Notes: generated from the letters alone by a model not told the origin. Shown: positions 31,032 to 40,021, counted from the first letter of the stretch. The stretch is DNA of 43,677 nucleotides from Aphodovivens avicola (GCA_018712515.1 DVGW01000021.1:1-43677), one strand, 5' to 3'. A program made the numbers and translations.

Positions 31032-33503
31032 CTACCCGCGCACTTCGGCGCCGGTGGCGCCGCAGACCTTCTTGACCAGCTTCTCCTGGGCACGCTCGGC
31101 CTCCTCGCTGGTGAGGGTGCGGTCGGCAGCGCGCCAGGTCAGCGCGTACGCCATCGATTTCTTGCCGGCGCCGACACGCTCCGCGTCGCGGTACACGTCG
31201 AACAGCTGCACGTCCTCGAGCAGCTTGCCGCCGGCGGAGCCCATGCACTGGATCATGCGCTCGTGCGTCACATCCTCGCCCACCACGAACGCCACGTCCA
31301 GCGACACCGCCGGGAACGTGGGCACGTCGATGTAGGGACGGGCGGGCTGGCTGCTCTTGATCAGCGCGGACAGCTCGAGCTCGAACGCGACCACCGGGCC
31401 GTGCGCCTCGAACGCGTCGACGGCCAGCGGATGGACCTCGCCCACCCAGCCGAGCACCGTGCCGCCGGAGAGCACCTGGGCGGCGCGGCCGGGCTGCAGA
31501 TGCGGCGCCTCGTCGGCGGACAGCGCCTTGAAGCGCAGCTTGGGGATGGCCAGCTCGCGCACCAGGCTCTCGATGACGCCCTTGCCGTCGAAGAAGTCGA
31601 ACGGCTGCGGCGCCACATTCCAGCCTGCCTCGCCCATCGCGCCCACCATCACGCCCGCGATGCGCGTGCGCTCCTTGGGGAGCTGGCGTCCGTCGGCAGC
31701 GTGGAAGGTCTCGCCGATCTCGTAGAGCTGGATGTTCTTCACGCCGTGCGCCTGGTTGTGCGCCACGCTGCGCAAAAGGCCGGGGATGATGCTGCGGCGC
31801 AGCACCGACTGGTCGGAGTTCATCGGGTTGATGAGCTCGACGGCATCGCCGAGGCCCTCGGGATCCATGCGCAGGCTCTCAAGGTCGTCAGGCTGCGCGA
31901 AGGAGTAGGTCATCGTCTCGTTGAGGCCGCAGGCGCGCAGCGTGCGGTTGACGATGTCGCGCTTGAGCTCCTCGAGGCTGCGCGTGCCGACGCGGCCCGG
32001 ACCGCCGGGCAGCGTGGGGGCGATGCGGTCCATGCCCCACAGGCGCAGCACCTCCTCGTACAGGTCGATCTCGCGCTCCAGGTCGGGGCGGAACGTCGGT
32101 GCCGTGACGGCAAGCGTGTCGGCGTCGGCGCCATCCGCCACCTCGCAGCCGAGGCGCCCCAGGATGTCGACAATGAAGTCGCGCGGGATGTCGGAGCCCA
32201 TCATCTTGTTGAAGCGCGGGATGCGGAACTGCAGCTGAACGGCCTCGGTCACACGCGGCCACACATCCACGATGCCCTCGCCGTTGGAAGCGGCGCGCGC
32301 CACGGTGCCGCCCGACACCTCGGCGATGAGGGCCGCGGCCGCGGCGGAGCGCACATCGATGCCGTGATCATCCACGCCACGCTCATAGCGCATGGAGCTT
32401 TCGCTGATCAGACCCAGGTTGCGGCTGGTGCGGCTGGTGCGGCCCGCCTCGAACGTCGCCGCCTCCAGCAGGATGTCGACGGTCTCCTCGGTGACCTCGG
32501 TGTCGAGTCCGCCCATGACGCCGGCGAGCGCCACCGCACCCTGCTCGGGCGTGGAGATGACGGTCATGTCGGAGGAGAGCACGCGGTCCTCGCCGTCGAG
32601 CGTGGTCAGCTTCTCGCCCTCCTGCGCCGCGCGGATGACGATGTGCGCCAACCCGTCGGCGTTCTTGAGCTTGGTCAGGTCGAACGCGTGCAGCGGCTGT
32701 CCCAGCAGGAACAGGATGTAGTTGGTCACGTCCACGATGTTGTTGATGGAGCGCTGGCCGATGGCGGCGAGGCGCTCGACCATCCAGTCGGGGCTCGGAC
32801 CCACCTTGCAGCCGCGGATCACGCGGGCGGTGTAGCGCGGGCAGCGCACATCGTCGTCGATGGTGATCTTCACCTCGTCCTCGATCGGCGCGCCTTCCCC
32901 GTCGAGCTGCATCTTGGCGGCCATCTCGGCGAGCGGGCTCTTGCAGTCGCGCTGGTACATCGCGCCGATCTCGCGCGCCAGGCCGACGATGGACAGGCTG
33001 TCGGGGCGGTTGGGCGTGATCTCCAGGTCGAGCACCGTGTCGCCCAGCTTGGCGTACTCCGCGAACGGCATGCCGACGGGCGCGTCCTCGGGCAGGATCC
33101 AGATGCCCTCGTGATCGGATCCCATGCCCAGCTCGCGCTGAGAGCAGCACATGCCGCAGCTGGTCACGCCACGCAGCTTGCTCTTCTTGATCTTGAAGTC
33201 GCCCGGCAGGACGGCGCCGATCGTGGCGACCGGAACCTTGATGCCGGCGGCGATGTTGGGCGCGCCGCAGACGATCTGCACGGGATCGCCCGCGCCCGTG
33301 TCCACCGTCACCACGTGCATATGGTCGCTGTCGGGATGCGGCTCGCAGGTCAGCACATGGCTGACCACCACGCCGTCGAACTGCTCGCCCAGCTTCTCGA
33401 CGCCCTCGACGCCCGTGCCGGTCAGATCGAGCCTATCGCAGAACTCCTTGATATCGGTGGGCACCTCGACGTAATCGGAGAGCCATTTCAAAGATGCTTT
33501 CAT
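31032..33503 (-). CDS. pheT: Phenylalanyl-tRNA synthetase beta subunit
   Basis: PheT pairs with PheS as an alpha2-beta2 enzyme that charges tRNA-Phe. The protein is 823 residues, normal for bacteria. An N-terminal EMAP/tRNA-binding domain ('LTCEPHPDSDHMHVVTVDTG', residues about 50-70 on), the B3/B4 editing region, the B5 domain, the catalytic-like core ('LRRSIIPGLLRSVAHN') and a C-terminal FDX-ACB domain ('FPAVSLDVAFVVGEDV...') appear in order. The start has AGGAGGG at good spacing. It follows pheS by 13 nt and ends in repeat elements. Confidence 0.98.
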   Translation of the reverse strand: MKASLKWLSDYVEVPTDIKEFCDRLDLTGTGVEGVEKLGEQFDGVVVSHVLTCEPHPDSDHMHVVTVDTGAGDPVQIVCGAPNIAAGIKVPVATIGAVLPGDFKIKKSKLRGVTSCGMCCSQRELGMGSDHEGIWILPEDAPVGMPFAEYAKLGDTVLDLEITPNRPDSLSIVGLAREIGAMYQRDCKSPLAEMAAKMQLDGEGAPIEDEVKITIDDDVRCPRYTARVIRGCKVGPSPDWMVERLAAIGQRSINNIVDVTNYILFLLGQPLHAFDLTKLKNADGLAHIVIRAAQEGEKLTTLDGEDRVLSSDMTVISTPEQGAVALAGVMGGLDTEVTEETVDILLEAATFEAGRTSRTSRNLGLISESSMRYERGVDDHGIDVRSAAAAALIAEVSGGTVARAASNGEGIVDVWPRVTEAVQLQFRIPRFNKMMGSDIPRDFIVDILGRLGCEVADGADADTLAVTAPTFRPDLEREIDLYEEVLRLWGMDRIAPTLPGGPGRVGTRSLEELKRDIVNRTLRACGLNETMTYSFAQPDDLESLRMDPEGLGDAVELINPMNSDQSVLRRSIIPGLLRSVAHNQAHGVKNIQLYEIGETFHAADGRQLPKERTRIAGVMVGAMGEAGWNVAPQPFDFFDGKGVIESLVRELAIPKLRFKALSADEAPHLQPGRAAQVLSGGTVLGWVGEVHPLAVDAFEAHGPVVAFELELSALIKSSQPARPYIDVPTFPAVSLDVAFVVGEDVTHERMIQCMGSAGGKLLEDVQLFDVYRDAERVGAGKKSMAYALTWRAADRTLTSEEAERAQEKLVKKVCGATGAEVRG

Positions 33504-33516
33504 TGTCGCCCTCCTT

Positions 33517-34581
33517 CTAGAACTGACGCAGGAAACGCATGTCGCCCTCGACGAGCATGCGCAGGTCGGGGACGTTGTACTTCAAGCAGGCGATGCGTTC
33601 CACGCCCATGCCGAACGCGAATCCCGAGTACTTCTCGGGATCGATGCCCGCATAGCCGTAGACGTTGGGATCCACCATGCCGCAGCCGAGGATCTCCAGC
33701 CAGCCGGTGCCCTTGCAGAAGCGGCAGCCCTCGCCGTGGCAGATGCCGCAGATCACATCCACCTCGGCGGACGGCTCGGTGAACGGGAAGTAGTGCGCGC
33801 GGAAGCGCGTCTTGCGCTCCTCGCCGAAGATCTGCTTGCAGACGTACTCGAGTGTGCCCTTGAGGTCGCCGAACGTGATGCCCTCGTCGACGACCAGGCC
33901 CTCGATCTGATGGAACTGGGGCAGGTGCGACGGATCGGCCACGTCGCGGCGGTACACCTTGCCGGGGCTGATGATGTAGATGGGCGGCTTCTGCGCCTCC
34001 ATCACGCGCGCCTGCACCGGCGAGGTCTGGGTGCGCAGCAGAACGCCCGACTCGCCCTTGACGTGCACATGCGCATCGTCGGAGCGGTCCACCACGTAGA
34101 ACGTGTCCGCCAAGCCGCGGCTGGGATGGTCCTCCGGGGCGTTGAGCGCGTTGAAGTTGTAGTACTCGGTCTCCACCTCGGGGCCCTTGGCGATGGAGTA
34201 GCCCAGGCCCAGGAAGATCTCGGAGATCTCGTCGATGATGCGGTTGATCAGATGGCGCGTGCCCAGCTGCTGGTAGCGGCCCGGCAGCGTGATGTCCACC
34301 GCGTTCGCGTCCATGGAGGCTTCGAGCTCCGCCGACGCCAGCGCCGCCTTGCGCGCCGCGAGCGCATCCTCGACCACCACGCGCACCGCGTTGACCGTCT
34401 TGCCGACCTCGGCGCGCTCCTCCTTGGGCACCTGGCCCATGCCGCGCAGATAGCCGGTCAGCGAACCGGATTTGCCCAGCACGCCCACGCGCACCTGCTC
34501 GAGCGCGGCGGAGTCAGCCGCCGCCTCGATGGCGGCCAGCGTCTCGGTCTGCAGCGCCGCCAATTCGTCCACAATCGCCAT
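33517..34581 (-). CDS. pheS: Phenylalanyl-tRNA synthetase alpha subunit
   Basis: This is the catalytic subunit of PheRS. An N-terminal coiled-coil arm (residues about 1-85) contacts the tRNA. Class II motifs follow: 'HPSRGLADTFYV', 'GKVYRRDVADPSHLPQFHQ', and motif 3 'FAFGMGVERIACLKY'. A cysteine cluster 'CGICHGEGCRFCKGTGW' before motif 3 is a zinc-type feature of many bacterial PheS. I use the ATG at 34581, giving 354 residues with AAAGGA upstream; the frame runs further 5' but into the T-box terminator. It is co-transcribed with pheT under the T-box. Confidence 0.98.
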   Translation of the reverse strand: MAIVDELAALQTETLAAIEAAADSAALEQVRVGVLGKSGSLTGYLRGMGQVPKEERAEVGKTVNAVRVVVEDALAARKAALASAELEASMDANAVDITLPGRYQQLGTRHLINRIIDEISEIFLGLGYSIAKGPEVETEYYNFNALNAPEDHPSRGLADTFYVVDRSDDAHVHVKGESGVLLRTQTSPVQARVMEAQKPPIYIISPGKVYRRDVADPSHLPQFHQIEGLVVDEGITFGDLKGTLEYVCKQIFGEERKTRFRAHYFPFTEPSAEVDVICGICHGEGCRFCKGTGWLEILGCGMVDPNVYGYAGIDPEKYSGFAFGMGVERIACLKYNVPDLRMLVEGDMRFLRQF

Positions 34582-34713
34582 GCGTCTTCCGTCCTTTCTT
34601 CGTCGCATGCGCCCTGCCGGAAAGGCGCTCCGCCTGCGCGGATCGGAGGCTCCGCGGGACCCCGGGCCCCTCGTCCGCCTCCAGGTCGCCGCGCGGGCGC
34701 CCCTCCGGACATG

Positions 34714-34772
34714 AAAAAAAAGCCTGCTCCCTCTTGGATGTCCAAGTCGGAAATCCAAGGACGGGAGCAGGC
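34714..34772 (-). terminator. Regulated intrinsic terminator of the pheST T-box
   Basis: On the minus strand GCCTGCTCCC (complement of 34763-34772) pairs with GGGAGCAGGC (complement of 34722-34731). An inner TTGGAT/ATCCAA stem lies between, and eight T residues follow (34714-34721). It ends 132 nt before the pheS start. Confidence 0.93.
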
Positions 34773-35033
34773 TCTCGCGGTACCACCTCGGTTGACGGCA
34801 CGCGGCCGCCCTCTTCGTTTCGCCCTGTGACGGGAGCGCCCGGCAGGGCCTACTGCACGTCCGCCCTCGCGGCTTGCGCCGCGCGGGGCCCCGCGTTCAA
34901 CCCTGCGGCTCGGAAGGGAAAGCAGACTGCGCGTTTCGCTGGATCCTTTCAGCCGGCGGGATCCTTCTCTGGAAGCGAAACCGATGCGCGCCCGCATCTT
35001 CGTCAACGCCGTTCCACCGCTTTCGCGATGCAC
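34714..35033 (-). promoter_or_regulatory. T-box leader of pheST
   Basis: On the minus strand the leader contains the T-box core GGTGGTACCGCG (34776-34787), the pairing site for the tRNA acceptor end. Stem I-like segments lie upstream: CCAGAGAAGGATCC, GCTGAAAGGATCC and a GTTTCGCT/AGCGAAAC stem. The core overlaps a terminator/antiterminator switch. Uncharged tRNA should favour readthrough. The downstream genes make tRNA-Phe the expected ligand; I did not assign the specifier codon with confidence. The 616-nt gap 34582-35197 is otherwise accounted for by this leader and its promoter. Confidence 0.92.
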
Positions 35034-35039
35034 CGGGTC

Positions 35040-35045
35040 AGTATA
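35040..35045 (-). promoter_or_regulatory. -10 of the pheST promoter
   Basis: TATACT on the minus strand is placed so that transcription would start near 35033, at the beginning of the T-box. The -35 region is weak by eye. Confidence 0.6.
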
Positions 35046-35197
35046 GCGCAATCCGCGCAGGGTGAATGTTTCGTTTTGGTCATTTCCGCACCGAATCGAC
35101 GGGAAGCGTCCCTGCGGATCGGCGGAAGGGATTCCGCACCGTCCGAGCCACCCGTGCACGCGCCGCTGTCTCGCTTCAAACGCGAAGACGCGGCGGA

Positions 35198-35479
35198 TCA
35201 GGCGTCGTCGCGCACGCCCATGAGCGTCAGGGTGCTGGAATAGGCGAGCTTCTGCGCCAGGAGCTGCTGGCCCTGCGCGCTGCGGATCCGGCCCTTCGCC
35301 TTGAGGGCGTCGAGCTTCGCCGTGGCATCCGCCAGCTGCCGCTCGACGACCTCGACCGCATCCTCGAACGCGCCGAGCCGGTCGATCGCGCCGCCGCGCA
35401 CCGCATCGCCGTCCGCCGCCGCCAGCGCCGCCGCGACGGTGTAGTTTCCGTCCCCGTCCTTGACCGTCATGCGCTCCAT
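35198..35479 (-). CDS. Small protein of unknown function
   Basis: A 93-residue protein beginning 'MERMTVKDGDGNYTVAAALA', with a start ATG 3-5 nt after GGGGGATG. The middle 'AIDRLGAFEDAVEVVERQLADA' is reminiscent of the '(I)DRLAAYEDTG' segment of small phage and plasmid-associated proteins in gut bacteria. The rest is strongly helical with heptad spacing and a basic patch (KAKGRIRSAQG). No signal peptide or cysteine is present. It is divergent from the GNAT gene and may share its promoter gap. Codon use and the good ribosome-binding site support a real gene; the function is unknown. Confidence 0.7.
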   Translation of the reverse strand: MERMTVKDGDGNYTVAAALAAADGDAVRGGAIDRLGAFEDAVEVVERQLADATAKLDALKAKGRIRSAQGQQLLAQKLAYSSTLTLMGVRDDA

Positions 35480-35508
35480 GGCATCCCCCATCGCATCGCG
35501 TGCTATCG

Positions 35509-35538
35509 TTGTCCCTGCTCGTTTCCGAACACTATACC
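35509..35538 (+). promoter_or_regulatory. Promoter of the GNAT gene
   Basis: TTGTCC (35509-35514), an 18-bp spacer and TATACC (35533-35538) precede the acetyltransferase start at 35570. Confidence 0.5.
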
Positions 35539-35569
35539 CAAAGAACGGAAAGGCAGGAAAGCCGGGCCC

Positions 35570-36253
35570 ATGAGCGATCGAACGCAGAACATCCCCACCA
35601 TCCGCCTTGCGACGCCCAACGACGTCGAGGGCATCCGCCAGGTGTACGCGCCCTACGTCGGCACGCCGATCACGTTCGAGGAGGAGGTGCCCGCGCCGGC
35701 CGGCTTCCAGGCGCGGATGGAGGACGTCATGCTGTTCTACCCCTGCCTGGTGGCATGCGAGCCGGCATCCCGTGGCGCGGGCGAAGCGGGATCCGCCGAT
35801 GCGGGCCCATCCGCCGATCGCGTCATCGGGTTCGCCTACGCGCACCGTCAAGCGGAGCGCGCCGCCTACGATTGGAACGTCGAGCTCTCGATCTACCTGC
35901 ACGGCGATGTCGAACGGCGGGGCATCGGCACGGCGCTCTACGAGGCGCTGATGGAGCTGCTCGCCTTGCAGGGCGTGCGCTGCTGCTACGCGCGCGTCAC
36001 GCTGCCCAACGCCGCAAGCGAGCATCTGCATTCCCGTTTCGGGTTCGACACGATGGGCGTCCAGCGCAACGCGGGCTTCAAGAACGGCGCCTGGCGCGAC
36101 GTCGCCTGGTACGTCAAGCCGATCGGCCCCTTCGACGAGGATCCGGAGCGCCCCCTGCCCTTCCCGCGCGTCATGCGCGAGCGCGCCTCCGAGATCGAAC
36201 GCATCCTAGGACGGGCGAACGAAACGCTGGAAGGGTCGGCGAACGGAATATAG
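35570..36253 (+). CDS. GNAT acetyltransferase, phosphinothricin acetyltransferase-like
   Basis: The 227-residue protein begins with the Pat-type pattern 'IRLATPNDVEGIRQVYAPYV' and 'TPITFEEEVP'. It has the acetyl-CoA pyrophosphate-binding motif 'HGDVERRGIGTALYEAL' and the C-terminal 'LPNAASEHLHSRFGFDTMGVQRNAGFKNGAWRD' region in order. Family members acetylate small amines such as phosphinothricin or methionine sulfoximine. A Gly/Ala/Ser-rich insert (about residues 62-82) interrupts the domain. The ATG has AGGAAAG upstream. The frame is open further 5' but without a start signal. The substrate is unknown. Confidence 0.87.
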   Translation: MSDRTQNIPTIRLATPNDVEGIRQVYAPYVGTPITFEEEVPAPAGFQARMEDVMLFYPCLVACEPASRGAGEAGSADAGPSADRVIGFAYAHRQAERAAYDWNVELSIYLHGDVERRGIGTALYEALMELLALQGVRCCYARVTLPNAASEHLHSRFGFDTMGVQRNAGFKNGAWRDVAWYVKPIGPFDEDPERPLPFPRVMRERASEIERILGRANETLEGSANGI

Positions 36254-36331
36254 CCCGCTTCCTCGCCCGCATCCCCGCGTTCGCGGATCCGGGCTGGACG
36301 GAGGAAAGCAGCGGCGGACCGCAGCAGGAGG

Positions 36332-37171
36332 TCACCCTTCCCAAGCGGCACGCAGACGCGCGATCTCGTCGGCGTAGCCGGACAGCTCCTCCTGCGGCGT
36401 CTCCAGGTAGAACGGCAGATCGCGCAGAAGGGGATGGCGCGTCACCGCGGAGAGCGCCTCGAATCCGATGAATCCCTCGCCGATGCGCGCGTGGCGGTCC
36501 TTGCGCGCGCCACGCGGGTTCAGGCTGTCGTTCAAATGAACTGCCCTCAGACGATCAAAGCCGACGACCTCGTCGAACTCCCGCAGCACGCCGTCGAGAT
36601 CGCCCGCGATGTCGTAGCCGGCGTCCCACACGTGGCAGGTGTCCAGGCACACGCCCACTTTGTCGCGCAGCCCGACCCGCTCGATGATCGCCGCCAGCTC
36701 CTCGAACCGCCCGCCGATCTCGCTGCCCTTGCCCGCCATGGTCTCGAGCAGAAGCGTCGTCGTCTGCTCGGAGCGAAGCGCCTCGTCGAGGGCGGCGGCG
36801 ATCAGGTCGATGCCGACGTCGACGCCCTGTCCCACGTGGCTGCCCGGATGCATGTTGTAGAGCTGGCCGGGCGTGTTCTCCATGCGCGCGAGGTCCTCCG
36901 CCAGCGCCATGCGCGCGAAATCGCGCGTCTTCTCGGTCGCCGATGCCGGGTTGAGCGTGTAGGGCGCATGCGCGAGGATGCGCTCGATGCCCTGCTCGGC
37001 GGCGTACGCGCGAAACGACGCCACGTCCGCCGGATCGATCGCCTTGGCTTTTCCGCCGCGCGGGTTGCGCGTGAAGAACTGGAACGTGTTCGCGCCGAGC
37101 GACACCGCCTCCTCGGCGATGGCGCGGTAGCCTTTGGCTATGGACAGATGGCATCCTATGGTCAGGCCCAT
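36332..37171 (-). CDS. nfo: Endonuclease IV (AP endonuclease)
   Basis: This enzyme cuts DNA at abasic sites in base excision repair, using three zinc ions in a TIM barrel. The metal-ligand motifs appear in order: 'GCHLSIAKGY', 'LAHAPYTLNP', 'YNMHPGSHVGQG', 'LLETMAGKGSEIG', 'CLDTCHVWDAGYD', 'VHLNDSLNPRGARKDRHARIGEG' and 'YLETP'. Its 279 residues match the family. The start has GGAGG 7 nt upstream. It lies in the same direction as the HAD gene, with a short gap. Confidence 0.97.
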   Translation of the reverse strand: MGLTIGCHLSIAKGYRAIAEEAVSLGANTFQFFTRNPRGGKAKAIDPADVASFRAYAAEQGIERILAHAPYTLNPASATEKTRDFARMALAEDLARMENTPGQLYNMHPGSHVGQGVDVGIDLIAAALDEALRSEQTTTLLLETMAGKGSEIGGRFEELAAIIERVGLRDKVGVCLDTCHVWDAGYDIAGDLDGVLREFDEVVGFDRLRAVHLNDSLNPRGARKDRHARIGEGFIGFEALSAVTRHPLLRDLPFYLETPQEELSGYADEIARLRAAWEG

Positions 37172-37292
37172 CCCGATCCTCCCCTTCTTATCGTCCGCCG
37201 ATCAGGCCCCGCCATGGCGGCGGCCCGAACCCGATAGCGGCAGAGCGGCGACTCTCCAAGTCTGATGGCGGCATTCCGCGCGCCGTGCCGCG

Positions 37293-37949
37293 TCAGCGCA
37301 GATGCAGCAGCGCATCCTCCAGTTCCCGGACGCTTTCGACGAGCTTCGCCGGGCGGCACGCCTCGAGCTCCTCGCGCGAGCCGTACCCGTACAGCACGCC
37401 GATCGCCGGCACGTCCCAGCGGGCGGCGCCCATCATGTCATGCTTGCGATCGCCCACCATCACGAAATCGTCCGGCGCGGCATCGGGGTACTCCCCCATC
37501 GCGCACTGGATGACCTCGCCTTTGTCGACGCGCGTTCCATCGAGGTTGCTGCCGACGATGTGGTCGAAGCGGTCCGCGAACCCGAATCCGCGCGCGATGC
37601 GCTTGGCGTACAGTGTGGGCTTGGATGTGGCGATGGACATCCGCAGCCCCGCCTCCCGCAACCGCGCGAGCATCGCGTTCACGCCTGCGTAGGGGGCGTT
37701 CTCCATCAGGCCCTTCTCAGCGAAATACTCGCGGTAGCGGCGCACGGCCTCCCACGCGCGCTCGTCGTCGAACCCGCAGCAGATGCGGAACGAATCGACC
37801 AGCGGCGGCCCGATGAAGCGCTGCAGCTCCTCGTCCGAGGGGATGGGCGCGCCCATCTGACGCAGCGCATAGCGCACGGAGTTGACGATCCCCTCCTTGG
37901 AATCGGTCAACGTGCCATCCAAATCGAACAGGATGACGCGATCCTTCAC
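37293..37949 (-). CDS. HAD-family phosphatase, phosphoglycolate phosphatase-like
   Basis: The 218-residue protein begins 'VKDRVILFDLDGTLTDSKEG', with the nucleophile Asp9 and Asp11 of motif I. Motif II ('ATSKPT'), the motif III lysine and motif IV 'MVGDRKHDMMGA' follow. The helical cap after motif I places it with Gph/PpaX-like enzymes that hydrolyse small phosphates. I start it at the GTG at 37949 because AGGAGG lies 9 nt upstream; the longer frame to 38081 has no such signal. The exact substrate is not predictable. Confidence 0.9.
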   Translation of the reverse strand: MKDRVILFDLDGTLTDSKEGIVNSVRYALRQMGAPIPSDEELQRFIGPPLVDSFRICCGFDDERAWEAVRRYREYFAEKGLMENAPYAGVNAMLARLREAGLRMSIATSKPTLYAKRIARGFGFADRFDHIVGSNLDGTRVDKGEVIQCAMGEYPDAAPDDFVMVGDRKHDMMGAARWDVPAIGVLYGYGSREELEACRPAKLVESVRELEDALLHLR

Positions 37950-38090
37950 GCCGATCCGCCTCCTTTCGCACGGCCGCCGTCCGCGTCGCGCAACCCAAGC
38001 CCGCGCAGCCGTGCCCGCATTTCGCTTCCGCCATTGTGGACGAAACGCTCCGATTAGCGCGCGTCCATGCGCACTATTCACCCCAAAAGC

Positions 38091-38131
38091 GGAAAACCGC
38101 CTGCCGACGGGGGTGCGGCAGACGGTTTTCC
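38091..38131. terminator. Hairpin terminator after fixX
   Basis: 16-nt arms with one mismatch (38091-38106 with 38116-38131, GGAAAACCG/CGGTTTTCC ends) lie downstream of fixX on the minus strand. A short T-run follows there. The 296-nt gap 37950-38245 shows nothing else I can name. Confidence 0.6.
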
Positions 38132-38245
38132 TTGGGGGTCACCGCGACGTGAGGTCGGTCACGGTTTTATATGAATACGCTTGCGGACGGGATTGATGGA
38201 CGGAGCTCCGCAGGGGGCGAAGCTTCATCGGGAGGGGAGGTCTCC

Positions 38246-38545
38246 CTATCCGAAGCGGTATTCAACACCCATGGTGGGCTGGGGGTTCTCCCATTTCTTG
38301 ACGATGGTGCCCTCGCAGGCGATGCGGCAGGTGCCGCACTCCAGGCAGCCGGCGTAGTCGAAGGATTTGTTGCCGTCCTCGTCGATCTTGTAGAGCGCGG
38401 CCGGGCACAGCAGCACGAGCTTGCGGAACTCCTCGTCGGAAGGATCCTCGACGAGCTCGATGTGCGCGTTCTCCTCGTCGACCTCGTACTTGTTGACGCT
38501 CAGCAGCTCGTCGACGTTGACGGTGATCTCGGATACGGGCTTCAT
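38246..38545 (-). CDS. fixX: Ferredoxin-like protein FixX
   Basis: This 99-residue iron-sulfur partner of FixC is needed for electron transfer from the electron-transfer flavoprotein to quinone. The cluster ligands are in 'GCLECGTCRIACEG' (CxxCxxCxxxC), with another Cys in 'LLCPAALYK'. The start ATG overlaps the fixC stop by one base (TGATG), so the two are translationally coupled. It is the last gene of the fix operon, followed by a hairpin. Confidence 0.95.
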   Translation of the reverse strand: MKPVSEITVNVDELLSVNKYEVDEENAHIELVEDPSDEEFRKLVLLCPAALYKIDEDGNKSFDYAGCLECGTCRIACEGTIVKKWENPQPTMGVEYRFG

Positions 38546-39840
38546 CACAGCGCCTTCACCGCCTTTCGGATCTCCTTGAACAGGCTGAACAGCCCGCGCT
38601 TCTTGATGATGGGCATCATGCGCTTGGCCAGATGCTGCTGGGGCTTGCCGTCGACGGCGAACAGGCCGTTGAAGATCTCGCGCACCATCGTGGGATACTC
38701 GGTGAACATGCGATCCCAATGCTCCATCGTGGCAGGCCACGCCTGGAACGTCTGCAGGTCCTTGATCACGAAGGAATCCTCGAGCTTGGTCTTGTAGGAG
38801 GCGAGGCCGGCGGCGGAGGTGTCGCCCTTATCGATCGCCTCGCAGGCGGCCTCGGCGGCCATGCGGCCGGAAGCCACGGCGAAGTCCATGCCGCGCACCT
38901 GGTAGCCCAGGTTCATGCAGAAGCCCGCGGTCTCGCCCGCCAGCAGGCAGCCGTCGAAGATGTAGCGCGGGATCATGTTGTAGCCACCCTCGGGGACCAT
39001 GTGGCCCGAGTGCTCGACCATCTTGGCGCCGCGGATCATCGGGGCGACCATCGGATGGTTCTTGAAGTTCTCCATCATCTGGTAGACGGGCATGTCCTGC
39101 TCCGCCGTGGTGGAGATGGTCGCGACGAGGCCCAGGCTGATGGACTCCTTGTTGGCGTACATGAAGCCGCCGCCGACATGCCCGTTGGTGCAGTCGCCGA
39201 CGAACAGCATCGCGGCGCCCTCGCCCTCGGGGGTCAGGAAGCGGTCCTCGATGGTCGACGCGGGAAGCTCGAAGGTCTCCTTGATGCCGACGGCCATCTG
39301 GTTGGCCTTGGGACGCGGATTGCCCAGGCAGCGCTCGGCGAGCATGGAGTTGGTGCCCTCGCAGAGGATGACCACCTGGCCGGTGATCTCGTCCTCGCCG
39401 GCGCGCACGCCGATGACGCGGCCCGACTCGTCCTTGATGAGCTCCTCGACCGGGATGCCGTAGATCGCCTCGACGCCGGCTTCCTCGGCCTTCTCGGCCA
39501 GCCACTGGTCGAAGGGACCGCGCAGCACGCTGTAGCTGTCGGCGCCCTCGCGGGCGAGCTCGGGGCTCGTGAAGTCGATGGTCATCGCGGACTCGTGGTC
39601 CATCAACGCGATGCGCTCATGCGTGATCTTGCGCTCGAGCGGGGCCTCCTGCTCGAAGTCAGGGAAGACCTCCTTGAGCGAGTGGGAGTAGATGCGCCCA
39701 CCCGTCATGTTCTTGGCGCCGGCGTAGTTGCCGCGCTCGACCATGAGCACGCTCTTGCCGGCGGACGCGGCCACATACGCGGCCACGGAGCCGGCGCAGC
39801 CCGCACCGACCACGATGACGTCGAAATCAGCTTCGGACAT
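38545..39840 (-). CDS. fixC: Electron-transfer flavoprotein:quinone oxidoreductase FixC
   Basis: A 431-residue flavoprotein with the N-terminal FAD dinucleotide fold 'VIVVGAGCAGSVAA' (residues 8-21) and a second FAD segment 'GCLLAGETAGFCMNLGYQVRGMDFAVASG' in order. FixC takes electrons from FixAB to menaquinone or ubiquinone together with FixX; FixABCX complexes can also bifurcate electrons. The start has AGGAG 6 nt upstream. It is separated from fixB by 181 nt holding REP-like palindromes, which is unusual inside a fix operon. Confidence 0.96.
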   Translation of the reverse strand: MSEADFDVIVVGAGCAGSVAAYVAASAGKSVLMVERGNYAGAKNMTGGRIYSHSLKEVFPDFEQEAPLERKITHERIALMDHESAMTIDFTSPELAREGADSYSVLRGPFDQWLAEKAEEAGVEAIYGIPVEELIKDESGRVIGVRAGEDEITGQVVILCEGTNSMLAERCLGNPRPKANQMAVGIKETFELPASTIEDRFLTPEGEGAAMLFVGDCTNGHVGGGFMYANKESISLGLVATISTTAEQDMPVYQMMENFKNHPMVAPMIRGAKMVEHSGHMVPEGGYNMIPRYIFDGCLLAGETAGFCMNLGYQVRGMDFAVASGRMAAEAACEAIDKGDTSAAGLASYKTKLEDSFVIKDLQTFQAWPATMEHWDRMFTEYPTMVREIFNGLFAVDGKPQQHLAKRMMPIIKKRGLFSLFKEIRKAVKAL

Positions 39841-39879
39841 CACCGCTCCTTTCCTACAGGGATTCTCGTCTTGGGGGAA

Positions 39880-39966
39880 ATGAGAAAAAGGAATGAGAAA
39901 AAGGGACGTACGCTTTTTCTCATTTTGAGAGCAGGATGAGAAAAAGTGACTGTCCCTTTTTCTCAT
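39880..39966. repeat. Cluster of REP-like palindromes between fixB and fixC
   Basis: There is a half unit (39880-39891), a 33-nt palindrome (39892-39924) and a 31-nt palindrome (39936-39966). The last is identical to 30738-30768. All are built on ATGAGAAAAAG and its complement. On the minus strand these hairpins follow fixB and precede fixC, so they could uncouple fixAB from fixCX levels. Confidence 0.85.
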
Positions 39967-40021
39967 CCCGCGGCACGATCGGGGGCCGCGGAACGGCCGC
40001 CGATCGCCATAATCGCTTGGC

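Noticed and set aside
30552..33782. 1076-residue open frame opposite clc, repeats and pheT
   Set aside because: Runs through intergenic repeats and across PheT; composition is typical of antisense GC-rich DNA.
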